From: an uncultured Bacteroidales bacterium
Lineage (GTDB): Bacteria; Bacteroidota; Bacteroidia; Bacteroidales; WCHB1-69
Length of the DNA: 64,000 nt
Reading direction: 5' to 3'
Assembly: GCA_905233625.1 (NCBI GenBank)
Contig: CAJOFJ010000020.1
Coordinates: forward strand, 1-64,000
Shown: positions 42,041 to 50,269 of the stretch, in pieces
How the letters are laid out: the number at the start of each line of letters is the position of its first letter
Numbering within the stretch: position 1 is the first letter of the stretch
Translations under genes and position numbers: made by a program
Notes under the pieces: model-generated
The model's database searches: none
Seen by the model: the letters and a program-made list of their open reading frames with translations, nothing else
Told to the model about the DNA's origin: nothing

Positions 42041-43055
42041 ATGAACACCCTAAATAGTTTTTCTCCCAACCAAATCGCTATTATCGCAGACCAGAACGTA
42101 CTGCAACTGTTTCCATACTATCTGGATAAGTTATATGCGGATATTCCAAAATTTGTGCTTTCGGTGTTACCTGGCGAACAAAATAAAAACATTGACGAAG
42201 TGGTGTACCTGTGGCAAAACCTGCAGGAACTGCACATTGACAAAAAAAGTCTCATTATCAATTTTGGAGGCGGAATGGTCATGTACCTATCAGCGAGGCA
42301 TACCCTTCATCAACATCCCCACCACCCTGCTCAGCATGATTGATGCAGCGATTGGTGGTAAAAACGGCATCAACCTCAACAACGTGAAAAACGCTGTCGG
42401 CACCATCAATCTGCCCCAAGAGGTTATTATCAACCCTCAATTTCTAATGACCTTGCCACACCAACAGCTACTCAACGGTTTCGGGGAAATGTTGAAATAC
42501 GCCTTGATTGGCAACAAAACTTTATGGGATGAACTGAAAGCATTGAAATCTATTCATTATCAAAATATTAAAAAGGAATGGGTAAATTCTTGCATGGAAT
42601 TTAAAGAGAAAACAGTCCAAAAAGATCTGTACGACACTGGTTTGCGCCATATCCTGAATTTCGGGCACACCATCGGACATGGTATTGAGACTTGGACACT
42701 GAATAAATATGGAGACGCAAGGCCGTGCATTTCCGCAGAAAAAATACCTCACGGTTATGCCGTAGCTTTAGGAATGGTTGCCGAGAGCTATCTATCATAC
42801 TGTCATGGACTATTGTCACAATCCGCTTACGAGGAAATTCGCACTGTTATTTTACAAAATTATAATAAGATACTTACGCCACTATCTGACGATGATATCT
42901 CAGAAATTGTAAAACTCTGTCTCTTCGACAAAAAGAACATTGATGGCCGAATCAATATCACTATGTTGGAAACCATCGGTAAAGCCAGTCCGGATCATTG
43001 GGTTAGCGAGGAGGAATGCGAAGAGGCTATTAGGAATTTAATCGTAGAGGCGTAG
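42041..43055 (+). pseudogene. aroB: 3-dehydroquinate synthase, frame broken by an internal deletion
   Basis: AroB makes 3-dehydroquinate in the shikimate pathway. The first 80 codons (from 42041) end with SLIINFGGGMV. In the family this continues GDLTGF-like into (S/T)YQRG, about nine residues that line the NAD site. Here GTC (42278-42280) is followed by only ATGT before ACCTATCAGCGAGGC, which encodes TYQRG in the +1 frame. About 27 nt are replaced by 4, a net loss of 23. The rest reads well in the second frame (IPFINIPTTLLSMIDAAIGGKNGIN, LNFGHTIGHGIE, HGYAVALGMVAE) to 43055. A palindromic repeat is also inserted at 42711-42734. It is a pseudogene unless the deletion is an assembly error. Confidence 0.8.
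42711..42734. repeat. Degenerate AGAGACGCACGG palindrome inside aroB
   Basis: These 24 bases are a diverged copy of the dispersed palindrome (GGAGACGCAAGG then CCGTGCATTTCC when the central bases are shared). They form eight whole codons giving GDARPCIS between the GHTIGH helix and the HGYAVA motif of AroB, where family members have a shorter loop. Confidence 0.65.
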
Positions 43056-43184
43056 ATGCGTTAAGGCGTGGAGACGTGAAGACATGCACTGTGTGCATTC
43101 GTTAAGACGACATTTTGTTATTCATCTTTAACGTCTCCACGAACGAGCGAAGCGAGTGTCTCCACGTCTTAACGCCTTAACGTC
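43056..43184. repeat. Modular mini-hairpin array between convergent aroB and the DUF4301 gene
   Basis: Starts at the aroB stop with CGTTAAGG, CGTGGAGA and CGTGAAGA octamers and core ATGCAC-TGT-GTGCAT (43084-43098). After a unique middle (about 43109-43130) come reverse-oriented octamers with core ACGAGC-GAA-GCGAGT (43143-43157) and TCTTAACGCCTTAACG up to the next stop codon. The two halves form one large imperfect inverted repeat. Confidence 0.75.
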
Positions 43185-44675
43185 CTATCTTTTCAACAAA
43201 TCAAACACCGTCTTCACGGGATTGAAAGTAGCCAAGGGAACCTCAACAAACACGGTAATCCAATACGCCATAGCGCCATTCCACAAGCCAGGAAGCTCCA
43301 TGGCCTTGAGGCTGCGGTCGCCATACGATTTCGAGGAGATAAAGCCCTTGGTTTCATCCACATAATCTTTCAGATTAAAGAACTCGCCTTTGTAATTGCG
43401 GAAAGCGCATACCATATCCACCGGGTTGAAATGCGTGGCCTGGCGGGCAATTTCCATCTGCTCAGTATCTTTGGCATCCATCTGCGACGACTCCACAATC
43501 TGCAAGCTTTCCATCTCATCATCAATAACCCAGAACGGACCACCTCCCGGTTCGCCTTCATTTTTTACCATACCGCACACGCGGATAGGACGATTCATCT
43601 TCTCGTATAAGGCCTCGGGAGTCGGGTCATCATCCACATTGATCATCAGTTCGGTGGAAGCAAAATCCAACATCTCGCACAAGTCCATATCATCCACTTC
43701 TCCTGCTTCGATTTTTTTCAGGTAATAAAAAGTTTTATTCTGTAATTCTATCAGATAAGAGGCCAAGGCTTTCTTATAGGTGAAGGTAATGTCGGCCTTA
43801 TCTTCTGTAATCACATTATCTATATTTTTGACAAAAACGATATCCGAATGGATATTGTTCAGATTGCCAATCAACGCTCCGTGACCACCCGGGCGGAACA
43901 ACAATTCGCCCTTTTCATTACGGAAAGGCGTATTGTCCAATTCTGCTGCCAAGGTATCGGTGGAAGGATGCTGGATGGAATAAGAAATGTCGTATTTCAC
44001 GCCGAAACGCTCCTCATATGTGGGAAGCACCCTGGCTAACAACTGCTCAAAGCCCTGTTGGTGTTGCGGCGACACAGTGAAATGCAAGCGGCAGTTGCCC
44101 TGCTCATCGCGGGCATACTGGGCAGCCTCCACCAAATGCTCTTCCACCGCAGTGCGGCAAGCATCCCCATATCGATGGAATTTCAGCAAACCCTTCGGCA
44201 AATTGCCGTAATTCAGTCCCTCTTTTTCCAGAATATAACGCACAATCAGCTTGTAATTCTGATACTCCATCTCATGCTCTATGGCATAGCCATCCTGGGC
44301 CATCGCCTTGCGCAGATCTTCGTAAAAAGCAAATTTTGGCAGTTTCGTCAAAAAAGCTTTCGCTTTCACAGCCATTTCCTCGCTATCATTTTCAAGATAG
44401 GAATACAACTCCTTGAACATACGCGAAGCCGCTCCTGATGCCGGCACAAATTTGGTAACACTCTTACCTTCAATCAGATGCTCATAATCCGCTACCAAAT
44501 CCTCAATCTGCTCCTCCTCGAGACGTACGATACCGTCATCGATAGTGGCGGGGCGGTCCAAACACACAAATTTGAAACCGTTTTCAAAGAAAGAGAACTG
44601 GCGCTGCACCTCATTGGGATTGCTGCCGCGGGCCTGAATGAATTGAATGTCTTCGGGGGTGAATTGGATTTTCAT
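43185..44675 (-). CDS. DUF4301 family protein
   Basis: A 496-residue cytoplasmic protein of the Bacteroidota DUF4301 family, function unestablished. Stretches I recognise are the start MKIQFTPEDIQFIQARG, KFVPASGAASRMFKELYSYL (about residues 69-88), FHRYGDACRTAVEEHLVEA, LLFRPGGHGALIGNLNNI (about 268-285) and KNEGEPGGGPFWV (about 390). The PASGAASRM and RPGGHGALI segments recall sugar-nucleotide transferase loops, which is only a suggestion. The frame extends 16 codons upstream; ATG 44675 is chosen because it begins the conserved sequence and follows a TAATTTTG box. It is monocistronic between repeat arrays. Confidence 0.8.
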   Translation of the reverse strand: MKIQFTPEDIQFIQARGSNPNEVQRQFSFFENGFKFVCLDRPATIDDGIVRLEEEQIEDLVADYEHLIEGKSVTKFVPASGAASRMFKELYSYLENDSEEMAVKAKAFLTKLPKFAFYEDLRKAMAQDGYAIEHEMEYQNYKLIVRYILEKEGLNYGNLPKGLLKFHRYGDACRTAVEEHLVEAAQYARDEQGNCRLHFTVSPQHQQGFEQLLARVLPTYEERFGVKYDISYSIQHPSTDTLAAELDNTPFRNEKGELLFRPGGHGALIGNLNNIHSDIVFVKNIDNVITEDKADITFTYKKALASYLIELQNKTFYYLKKIEAGEVDDMDLCEMLDFASTELMINVDDDPTPEALYEKMNRPIRVCGMVKNEGEPGGGPFWVIDDEMESLQIVESSQMDAKDTEQMEIARQATHFNPVDMVCAFRNYKGEFFNLKDYVDETKGFISSKSYGDRSLKAMELPGLWNGAMAYWITVFVEVPLATFNPVKTVFDLLKR

Positions 44676-44695
44676 AATATCGAATTTTGAAAAAA

Positions 44696-44703
44696 CAAAA
44701 TTA
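44696..44703 (-). promoter_or_regulatory. -7 promoter box TAATTTTG for the DUF4301 gene
   Basis: Reads TAATTTTG on the minus strand, 20 nt ahead of ATG 44675; it would place the longer frame upstream of the transcript start. Confidence 0.5.
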
Positions 44704-44751
44704 CAGTTTTTTTTTGAATTCAAAGTTCAAATTTATTAGTGTGCAAATAAA

Positions 44752-44880
44752 AATCGTTAAGACATTCGCTTCGCTCATTCGTTAAGACGTTAAGACATGC
44801 ACTGCGTGCATTCGTGAAGACGAAATTCGCCTCTACGTCTCCACGAACGAGCGAAGCGAGTGTATCCACGTCTTCACGAA
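44752..44880. repeat. Modular mini-hairpin array between divergent DUF4301 and HAD genes
   Basis: Octamers CGTTAAGA and CGTGAAGA with cores ATTCGC-TTC-GCTCAT (44764-44778) and ATGCAC-TGC-GTGCAT (44797-44811), 33 bp apart (25 plus one extra octamer). A reverse-oriented core ACGAGC-GAA-GCGAGT follows (44847-44861). Unlike most copies it lies between divergent genes, so it cannot serve only as a terminator. Confidence 0.75.
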
Positions 44881-44893
44881 TCACAAAATTCCG

Positions 44894-44901
44894 TATCTTT
44901 G
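44894..44901 (+). promoter_or_regulatory. -7 promoter box TATCTTTG for the HAD phosphatase gene
   Basis: TATCTTTG 20 nt before the ATG at 44922, directly after the repeat array. Confidence 0.7.
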
Positions 44902-44921
44902 CAGTCCAAATTTGAAAGACG

Positions 44922-45794
44922 ATGAAAAGCAAGAGAACAGTAGCGATTGCCTATGATTTTGACGGCACCCTGGCGGCCGGTAATATGCAGGAATACAACT
45001 TTATTCCTGACCTCAACATGAACAAGGGCGAATTCTGGGGCGAAGCCAACCAACTGGCCATGGACAATGATATGGACGAGGTGCTTGCCTACCTGTATCT
45101 CATGCTTACCAAAGCCAAAGAAAAAAATATCTCCATCCATAAGGAGACCTTTATTCGTTACGGCGAACACATCACCTTTTTCAAAGGAGTGGAAAGTTAT
45201 TTTGAACGTATGAATGCCTATGCGAAAACCAAGAATCTGGTTCTTGAACACCATATTATTTCTTCTGGTTTACGTGAATTTGTACAAGGAACTTCCATCG
45301 CCAAACATTTCAAAAACATCTTCGCTTCCGGCTTCCAATACGACAAAAATGGTGTGGCCTGCTGGCCTGCCTTGGCAGTCAACTACACCAATAAAACACA
45401 ATTTTTGTTCAGAATCAACAAGGGTATCAATAATTCTTATGATAACACATTGATTAATAAGATTGTACCAGAGGATGACAAACCTGTTCCCTTTTCCAAT
45501 ATGATTTATTTGGGCGATGGGGAGACCGATGTGCCTGCCATGAAAATGGTGAAATTGCAAGGCGGTAACACCATTGCAGTATATAATCCTGATGCCAAGC
45601 GAACCAACTCGCCACGGCGGTCACCGAGAGAAATATGCCTCGAGATTATCCAACATAAACGTGCAGACTATATCGCTCCCGCTGACTATTCCGAAGGCAG
45701 TGAATTGGATGTGATTATCAAGAAGGTAATTGACAAGATTGCCATGGAGCAGGATCTTATCGAGCTGAAAGACAAGATTATGAACGGACAGTAG
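44922..45794 (+). CDS. HAD-superfamily phosphatase
   Basis: A 290-residue haloacid dehalogenase-like hydrolase. Motif I is YDFDGTLAAG with nucleophile Asp12 and acid/base Asp14; motif II is the Ser of ISSGLREFV; the acidic motif IV is YLGDGETDVPAMKM (about residue 196). A helical cap lies between motifs I and II. The substrate is not evident; the phosphoserine-phosphatase-like layout suggests a small phosphorylated metabolite. It is transcribed from its own promoter and its end overlaps the convergent aminotransferase gene by 17 nt. Confidence 0.85.
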   Translation: MKSKRTVAIAYDFDGTLAAGNMQEYNFIPDLNMNKGEFWGEANQLAMDNDMDEVLAYLYLMLTKAKEKNISIHKETFIRYGEHITFFKGVESYFERMNAYAKTKNLVLEHHIISSGLREFVQGTSIAKHFKNIFASGFQYDKNGVACWPALAVNYTNKTQFLFRINKGINNSYDNTLINKIVPEDDKPVPFSNMIYLGDGETDVPAMKMVKLQGGNTIAVYNPDAKRTNSPRRSPREICLEIIQHKRADYIAPADYSEGSELDVIIKKVIDKIAMEQDLIELKDKIMNGQ

Positions 45795-46950
45795 CGTTCA
45801 GATTTTCCATCGCTTTTTCCAAGGTTACTCTGGGACAGGCCACATTGATTCTGAAATGATTCAGGCCTTCCTCGCCAAAAATAGCCCCGTCATTTAATGC
45901 AATCTGTGCTTTGTCCACCAGCAGGCGGAACAGTTGCTTATGGCTCATGCCCAAAGCGCTAAAATCCAGCCAAGGCAGATAAGTGGCTTCATGACGGAAA
46001 GTCTTGATTTCCGGAATGTTTTCTTTTATATACTGTTGAATAAAATCTACGTTTCCCTTTACGTATTGCAACAATTGTGAAAGCCATTCTTCCCCTTTCG
46101 TGTAGCAGGCTTCCAGCGCCACCTCCCCGAAAATATTGCCCACAAAAATGTGAATGCCATCATACATCAACTTCTCAAAGCGCTTACGAAGCTCAGTATT
46201 GGAAATGATGATTTCAGACGTGGATAAACCTGCCAAATTAAAGGTTTTGCTGGGAGCCATGCAAGTAATGGTATTTTGAGCAATTCCTTCGGAAATACTG
46301 GCCATAGGCGTATGTTTATACCCTGGCATGATCAAATCGGAATGAATCTCGTCGGAAATCAATAGACAGTGATATTTCAGGCAAAGTTCGCCCACTTTTT
46401 TCAATTCTTCTTTCGTCCAACAGCGGCCCAACGGATTATGAGGATTGCACAGTATCATCATTTTTACTCCTTGTCGCAAACAGTCTTCCATATGATTGTA
46501 ATCCATTTCGTAATGGTCACCCACTAATTTCAGAGGATCACGAATAATCTGCCGGTCTTGATTTTCAACCACATAATAAAATGGGTGATACACAGGCGTT
46601 TGCACCAACACCTTGTCGCCTGGAGCAGTGAAAGCCTGTACCAAAAAAGACAAGCCCGGCACGATGCCCGGGGCAAAATAGATCCAATCCTTCTCAATTG
46701 TCCACTGATGCCGACGTTGCATCCAGTTGATAATGGACTGATAAAATCCCTCAGAATGAATAAAATATCCCAATACGGGATGTTTCATTCTATTTTCTAT
46801 TGCTTCAAATACAAAATCCGGAGTGCGGAAATCCATATCGGCCACCCAAAGAGGAATCAGATTATCGGCACCATAAATATCCTGATAGCCGTCGTATTTC
46901 ACGCAATTGGTGCGTTTTCTGTCAATTATCTCATCAAAATTATATTTCAT
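45778..46950 (-). CDS. MalY/PatB-type PLP-dependent aminotransferase (cystathionine beta-lyase family)
   Basis: A 390-residue fold-type I PLP enzyme. The start MKYNFDEIIDRKRTNCVKYDG and the following LWVADMDFRTPDFVFEAI are typical of the MalY/PatB group, which combines aminotransferase ancestry with C-S beta-lyase activity (cystathionine or cysteine to pyruvate, ammonia and a thiol or sulfide). CNPHNPLGRCW is the substrate-loop motif, ISDEIHSDL binds PLP, and the Schiff-base Lys is in APSKTFNLAGL (about residue 235). The next gene but one encodes a cysteine desulfidase-like protein, which fits sulfur amino acid breakdown. Confidence 0.9.
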   Translation of the reverse strand: MKYNFDEIIDRKRTNCVKYDGYQDIYGADNLIPLWVADMDFRTPDFVFEAIENRMKHPVLGYFIHSEGFYQSIINWMQRRHQWTIEKDWIYFAPGIVPGLSFLVQAFTAPGDKVLVQTPVYHPFYYVVENQDRQIIRDPLKLVGDHYEMDYNHMEDCLRQGVKMMILCNPHNPLGRCWTKEELKKVGELCLKYHCLLISDEIHSDLIMPGYKHTPMASISEGIAQNTITCMAPSKTFNLAGLSTSEIIISNTELRKRFEKLMYDGIHIFVGNIFGEVALEACYTKGEEWLSQLLQYVKGNVDFIQQYIKENIPEIKTFRHEATYLPWLDFSALGMSHKQLFRLLVDKAQIALNDGAIFGEEGLNHFRINVACPRVTLEKAMENLNATVRS

Positions 46951-47046
46951 CCTTGTTATTTTTTCGGGATTGCAAAATTGTGTTTTCTGTATAATTATTG
47001 TGCTATCAAACGCTTGAAAATGAGCGAAATAAAATATAAATATGTT

Positions 47047-47766
47047 TTAAATCCAGTCTTTCAACCAATAATAAGACAATGCTATATATTCACGGATACA
47101 TTTGATTTCAAGTTCCAGATAATTCCAATATGTATATCTGAGTTTAATGCTTTTCACACTAGGAACAAAGTTGTTGCCATGTAACTTTTCCTTGTTCAGC
47201 TTCAGATCAAAATCCACAGCATGCTCAAACGAAGCAATTCCTCTAATTTTATTAAAACCGCATTTTCTCAAACATTTTAATGTACGAGACAAGTGTTCTG
47301 GTGATGAAATAACCAACAACGACTTTTGTTTCAAATAAGGAAATGTTTCGGCAAGACAAACGGTTTGAGAACGGGTGTTGCTGCCATCTGTCATATATAT
47401 TATGCTGTCCGCAGATACCCCATAATTTACAAGGAATCTTTTCATTTCTTCTTGACATACAGAATCTTCTGGATGGACAAGTACAATTGGTTTGTGTATA
47501 GCGTTTGCAAATTCAGCCGTATAATATAGTCTAAGCAAATTACTTTCGGATGGCATTCCTCCACCACCGTACATTATGACATAGTCTGGTGAAAAAACAC
47601 TATCATTAACCCCGTCCCTCACTGTGTCCTCACCCAAATACCAGTACATGTGGAATGGAACAGGAGTAAACGCCAATATTCCTAATGTTATGAATACTAT
47701 CCCAATAGTGAAGACTATCCACTTTAATAATAAATCTATTCTCATTGTTTTTAGGGAACTTGCCAT
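47047..47766 (-). CDS. DUF218 (YdcF/ElyC/SanA-like) membrane protein
   Basis: A protein of about 239 residues with one N-terminal membrane span (LLLKWIVFTIGIVFITLGILAF) and a DUF218 domain: DYVIMYGGGGMPSESNLLRLYYTAEFAN, IVLVHPEDSV, VSADSIIYMTDGSNTRSQTVCLAE and LLVISSPEHLSRTLKCLRKCGF. DUF218 proteins are linked to envelope synthesis and vancomycin-type barrier functions in other bacteria; no exact activity can be given. The frame starts at a TTG (47802); ATG 47766 and ATG 47745 are both possible, and I use the first. The promoter is TATTTTTG at 47817-47824. Confidence 0.75.
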   Translation of the reverse strand: MASSLKTMRIDLLLKWIVFTIGIVFITLGILAFTPVPFHMYWYLGEDTVRDGVNDSVFSPDYVIMYGGGGMPSESNLLRLYYTAEFANAIHKPIVLVHPEDSVCQEEMKRFLVNYGVSADSIIYMTDGSNTRSQTVCLAETFPYLKQKSLLVISSPEHLSRTLKCLRKCGFNKIRGIASFEHAVDFDLKLNKEKLHGNNFVPSVKSIKLRYTYWNYLELEIKCIREYIALSYYWLKDWI

Positions 47767-47816
47767 GAGAGCTTGGCAGTGTTTGAGTTTTATCGCGAAC
47801 AATTTTTATTAAACTG

Positions 47817-47824
47817 CAAAAATA
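47817..47824 (-). promoter_or_regulatory. -7 promoter box TATTTTTG for the DUF218 gene
   Basis: Reads TATTTTTG on the minus strand, 50 nt ahead of ATG 47766, forming a divergent promoter pair with 47873-47880. Confidence 0.55.
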
Positions 47825-47872
47825 ACATATTTTTATTTTACTGAAAAATGCTGATAGAAAAAAAAAGATACG

Positions 47873-47880
47873 TATTTTTG
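47873..47880 (+). promoter_or_regulatory. -7 promoter box TATTTTTG for the cysteine desulfidase-like gene
   Basis: TATTTTTG 19 nt ahead of the ATG at 47900. Confidence 0.65.
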
Positions 47881-47899
47881 CATACATTTTTTTTGCATC

Positions 47900-49186
47900 A
47901 TGACTAATCAAGAAAAAGACCAGATTATCGCTTTAATCAAGCAGGAAGTGATTCCTGCCACAGGTTGTACCGAACCCGTTGCCGTTGCCTTGGCCGTAGC
48001 CAAAGCCAAAGAAACTCTGGGAGCTGTTCCCAAACAGATTCAATTGTTCTTGAGCGCCAATATCTTGAAAAACGCCATGGGTGTGGGTATCCCCGGCACT
48101 GGTATGTTCGGATTGCCTATCGCCATCGCCCTGGGAGCCCTGATAGGCAGATCTGAATACGAACTGAACGTGCTCAAAGACACCACCCCTGAGGCGGTTG
48201 AGCAAGCCAAACAATATATCCAAGAGCAGCGTATCCAGATTCAGCAGAAAAAAGACACAGAAGAGAAACTGTATATTGAAGTGCGTGTGCACAATGGCGA
48301 CGACAATGCCAAAGTGGTGATTGCTCACGAACACACCCATTTCGCCCTGATTGTGAAGAATGGCCAGGTATTATTGGACCAAAGCGCAAAGGTTGAGACC
48401 GAAAAAAACGATAACCAAGTAAAACTCAATTTGCGCAAAGTATATGACTTTGCCACCACCACCCCAAGTATGGAACTGAGTTTTATCTTGAAAGCGGTAG
48501 AATTGAACAGCAAAGCCGCTGAGGTAGGGTTAAAGAAAAACCCCGGTCATTCGTTAGGAAACACTATTTTGCACCAGCCCAAAAAGAAATTCTTCGGCAA
48601 ACACAGCCTTTATGCGAAGATACTGTCCGCCACCTCTGCCGCCTGCGACGCCCGTATGGCGGGAGAAATGATACCCGTAATGAGCAATTCAGGCAGCGGC
48701 AACCAAGGTATTGCCGCCACCATGCCCGTGGTTGTTTACGCCAAAGAAAGAAGAAAAACAAAAGAGGAGCTGGTAAGAGCACTGATTTTAAGTCACCTGA
48801 CTGTTATATACATCAAACAAAGTTTCGGACGCTTATCGCCTTTGTGCGGTTGTGTAGTCGCTGCCACAGGTTCCGCCTGTGGCCTGACTTATTTGATGGA
48901 CGGCACTTACGAGCAGATTGCCTATGCTGTGAAAAACATGATTGCCAACATTACCGGTATGATTTGCGACGGAGCCAAGCCCAGCTGCTCATTGAAAGTT
49001 GCCACAGGAGCCTCTACCGCCATCCTTTCATCGATGTTAGCTATTGAAAACAAGACGGTTAGCGCGGTGGAAGGTATTATTACCGATGACGTGGATCAGT
49101 GCATCCTCAACATGAATGCAATAGGCACAAAAGGAATGTCCCGCACCGATGAATTGGTGCTGGACATGATGACGCATAAAAATTAA
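47900..49186 (+). CDS. L-cysteine desulfidase / UPF0597 (CyuA/YhaM-like) protein
   Basis: A 428-residue member of the UPF0597 family, related to the alpha chain of iron-sulfur L-serine dehydratases. Characterised relatives use a 4Fe-4S cluster to split cysteine into pyruvate, ammonia and sulfide. Family hallmarks are IPATGCTEPVAVAL with Cys23, NAMGVGIPGTG, MSNSGSGNQGIAATMPV, LCGCVVAATGSACGLTYLM (about residues 314-332) and MICDGAKPSCSLKVATGAS (about 354-372), which supply the cluster cysteines. All are present. It lies close to a MalY-type C-S lyase gene, though not in one operon. Confidence 0.9.
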   Translation: MTNQEKDQIIALIKQEVIPATGCTEPVAVALAVAKAKETLGAVPKQIQLFLSANILKNAMGVGIPGTGMFGLPIAIALGALIGRSEYELNVLKDTTPEAVEQAKQYIQEQRIQIQQKKDTEEKLYIEVRVHNGDDNAKVVIAHEHTHFALIVKNGQVLLDQSAKVETEKNDNQVKLNLRKVYDFATTTPSMELSFILKAVELNSKAAEVGLKKNPGHSLGNTILHQPKKKFFGKHSLYAKILSATSAACDARMAGEMIPVMSNSGSGNQGIAATMPVVVYAKERRKTKEELVRALILSHLTVIYIKQSFGRLSPLCGCVVAATGSACGLTYLMDGTYEQIAYAVKNMIANITGMICDGAKPSCSLKVATGASTAILSSMLAIENKTVSAVEGIITDDVDQCILNMNAIGTKGMSRTDELVLDMMTHKN

Positions 49187-49207
49187 TCTCCGTAATAAAT
49201 TCAGGCT

Positions 49208-49720
49208 TTATTTAATGCCCAATTTATGTTTTACCTTGGCTGAAATATCTTCGCCCTGTTCGTAGTATGTAAGTGTAGAAGTATCAAAGATATATGTAAA
49301 GTTAAATTCTTTTCCCACCTCTTTGATAGCATTCAGTATTTTCTCCTGGAAAGGTTTTAACAATTCCAGTTGCTTGGCTTGCAATTCCTGTTCGGCAGAC
49401 TGTGAAAAATCCTGAATACGCTTATACATATTTGTCAGCTCATCTTCTTTGATTTTCAGAACAGCTGGGGAAGAGGTTCCCTTACTCGCCATCTGTTGGT
49501 ATTCTTCCTGTTTTTTCTGAAATTCGCTGGCCATCTCCTCACCTGTGGCCTGCAATTCAGTTTGCATATCCGCAATAACTTTCTGCACTGTGTCGATTCC
49601 CGGCATCACTTTGATGATTTCTCCGTAATCTACATGACCGAATTTTGCTTTTTGCTGGGCAAAAGAGGCAAAGGGGCATAACAATGCAGCCAAAAATATA
49701 ATGATGAATATCCTTTTCAT
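49208..49720 (-). CDS. OmpH/Skp family periplasmic chaperone (copy 1)
   Basis: A 170-residue periplasmic protein with a signal peptide cleaved near ASFAQQ (residue 22). The Skp/OmpH layout is clear: a short beta start (KFGHVDYGEIIKVMPGI), a long coiled coil (about residues 45-125, LQATGEEMASEFQKKQEEYQ through QELQAKQLELLKPFQEKIL), and a closing strand (FNFTYIFDTSTLTYYEQGEDI). Skp trimers hold unfolded outer-membrane proteins for BamA. A good ribosome site (AGAGGAAAAC) precedes ATG 49720. It is last in the run bamA, ompH, ompH, ompH and is 9 nt from copy 2. Confidence 0.92.
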   Translation of the reverse strand: MKRIFIIIFLAALLCPFASFAQQKAKFGHVDYGEIIKVMPGIDTVQKVIADMQTELQATGEEMASEFQKKQEEYQQMASKGTSSPAVLKIKEDELTNMYKRIQDFSQSAEQELQAKQLELLKPFQEKILNAIKEVGKEFNFTYIFDTSTLTYYEQGEDISAKVKHKLGIK

Positions 49721-49729
49721 GTTTTCCTC

Positions 49730-50239
49730 TTATTTTTTGATTCCCAGTTTTGCTTTGACCATCGGAGTAACATCTATTCCATTATCATAGAACAAAAGAA
49801 TCTGAGTATCAAATATATATGCAAATCCCTGTTCTTTTGCCACCTGGCTGATAGCTTCTTGAATTTTATCCTGGAAAGGTTTGGCCAATTCGTATTGTTT
49901 TTCTTCCAAATCATCCTGCACACCATATTGGAATTCCTGGATACGGGTTTGCAAATCCACTAATTCTTTCTCTCTGATTTGTCTGACGGAAGAACTCATG
50001 GTTCCGGCTTCTCTGTCAAATTTATCTTTTTTGGTCTGAAATTCCTCTACCATTCCGGCATACAATTCTTCCAATTCTGCCTTGAAAGCATTCAATTTGA
50101 TTTGAAGAGAATCAATACCTGGCATAGCCTGAAGGATTTCGCCAGAATTAACATGTCCGTACTTTCCTTGTGTTTGAGCTTGAACTGAGCACACTGATAC
50201 CGCCATAATAACGGCCAATGACAATAAAATCTTTTTCAT
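49730..50239 (-). CDS. OmpH/Skp family periplasmic chaperone (copy 2)
   Basis: A 169-residue paralogue of the neighbouring ompH genes. The signal peptide ends near VCSVQAQ. Then follow KYGHVNSGEILQAMPGID, a coiled coil of about 80 residues and FAYIFDTQILLFYDNGIDVTPMVKAKLGIKK at the end, almost parallel to copy 1. The open frame begins at a TTG nine bases upstream; the ATG at 50239 is preferred because it begins the signal peptide properly. The gap to copy 3 is 30 nt. Copies 1 and 2 look like a recent duplication; copy 3 is more distant. Confidence 0.92.
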   Translation of the reverse strand: MKKILLSLAVIMAVSVCSVQAQTQGKYGHVNSGEILQAMPGIDSLQIKLNAFKAELEELYAGMVEEFQTKKDKFDREAGTMSSSVRQIREKELVDLQTRIQEFQYGVQDDLEEKQYELAKPFQDKIQEAISQVAKEQGFAYIFDTQILLFYDNGIDVTPMVKAKLGIKK

Positions 50240-50269
50240 TTGCTTCAAAAAATCTATAAATTAATACTG

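Noticed and set aside
42135..42284. Translation of aroB's second frame upstream of the junction as a separate gene
   Set aside because: Those 50 codons (ending before TYQRG) have no AroB similarity and overlap the true first frame; the two parts are one broken gene.
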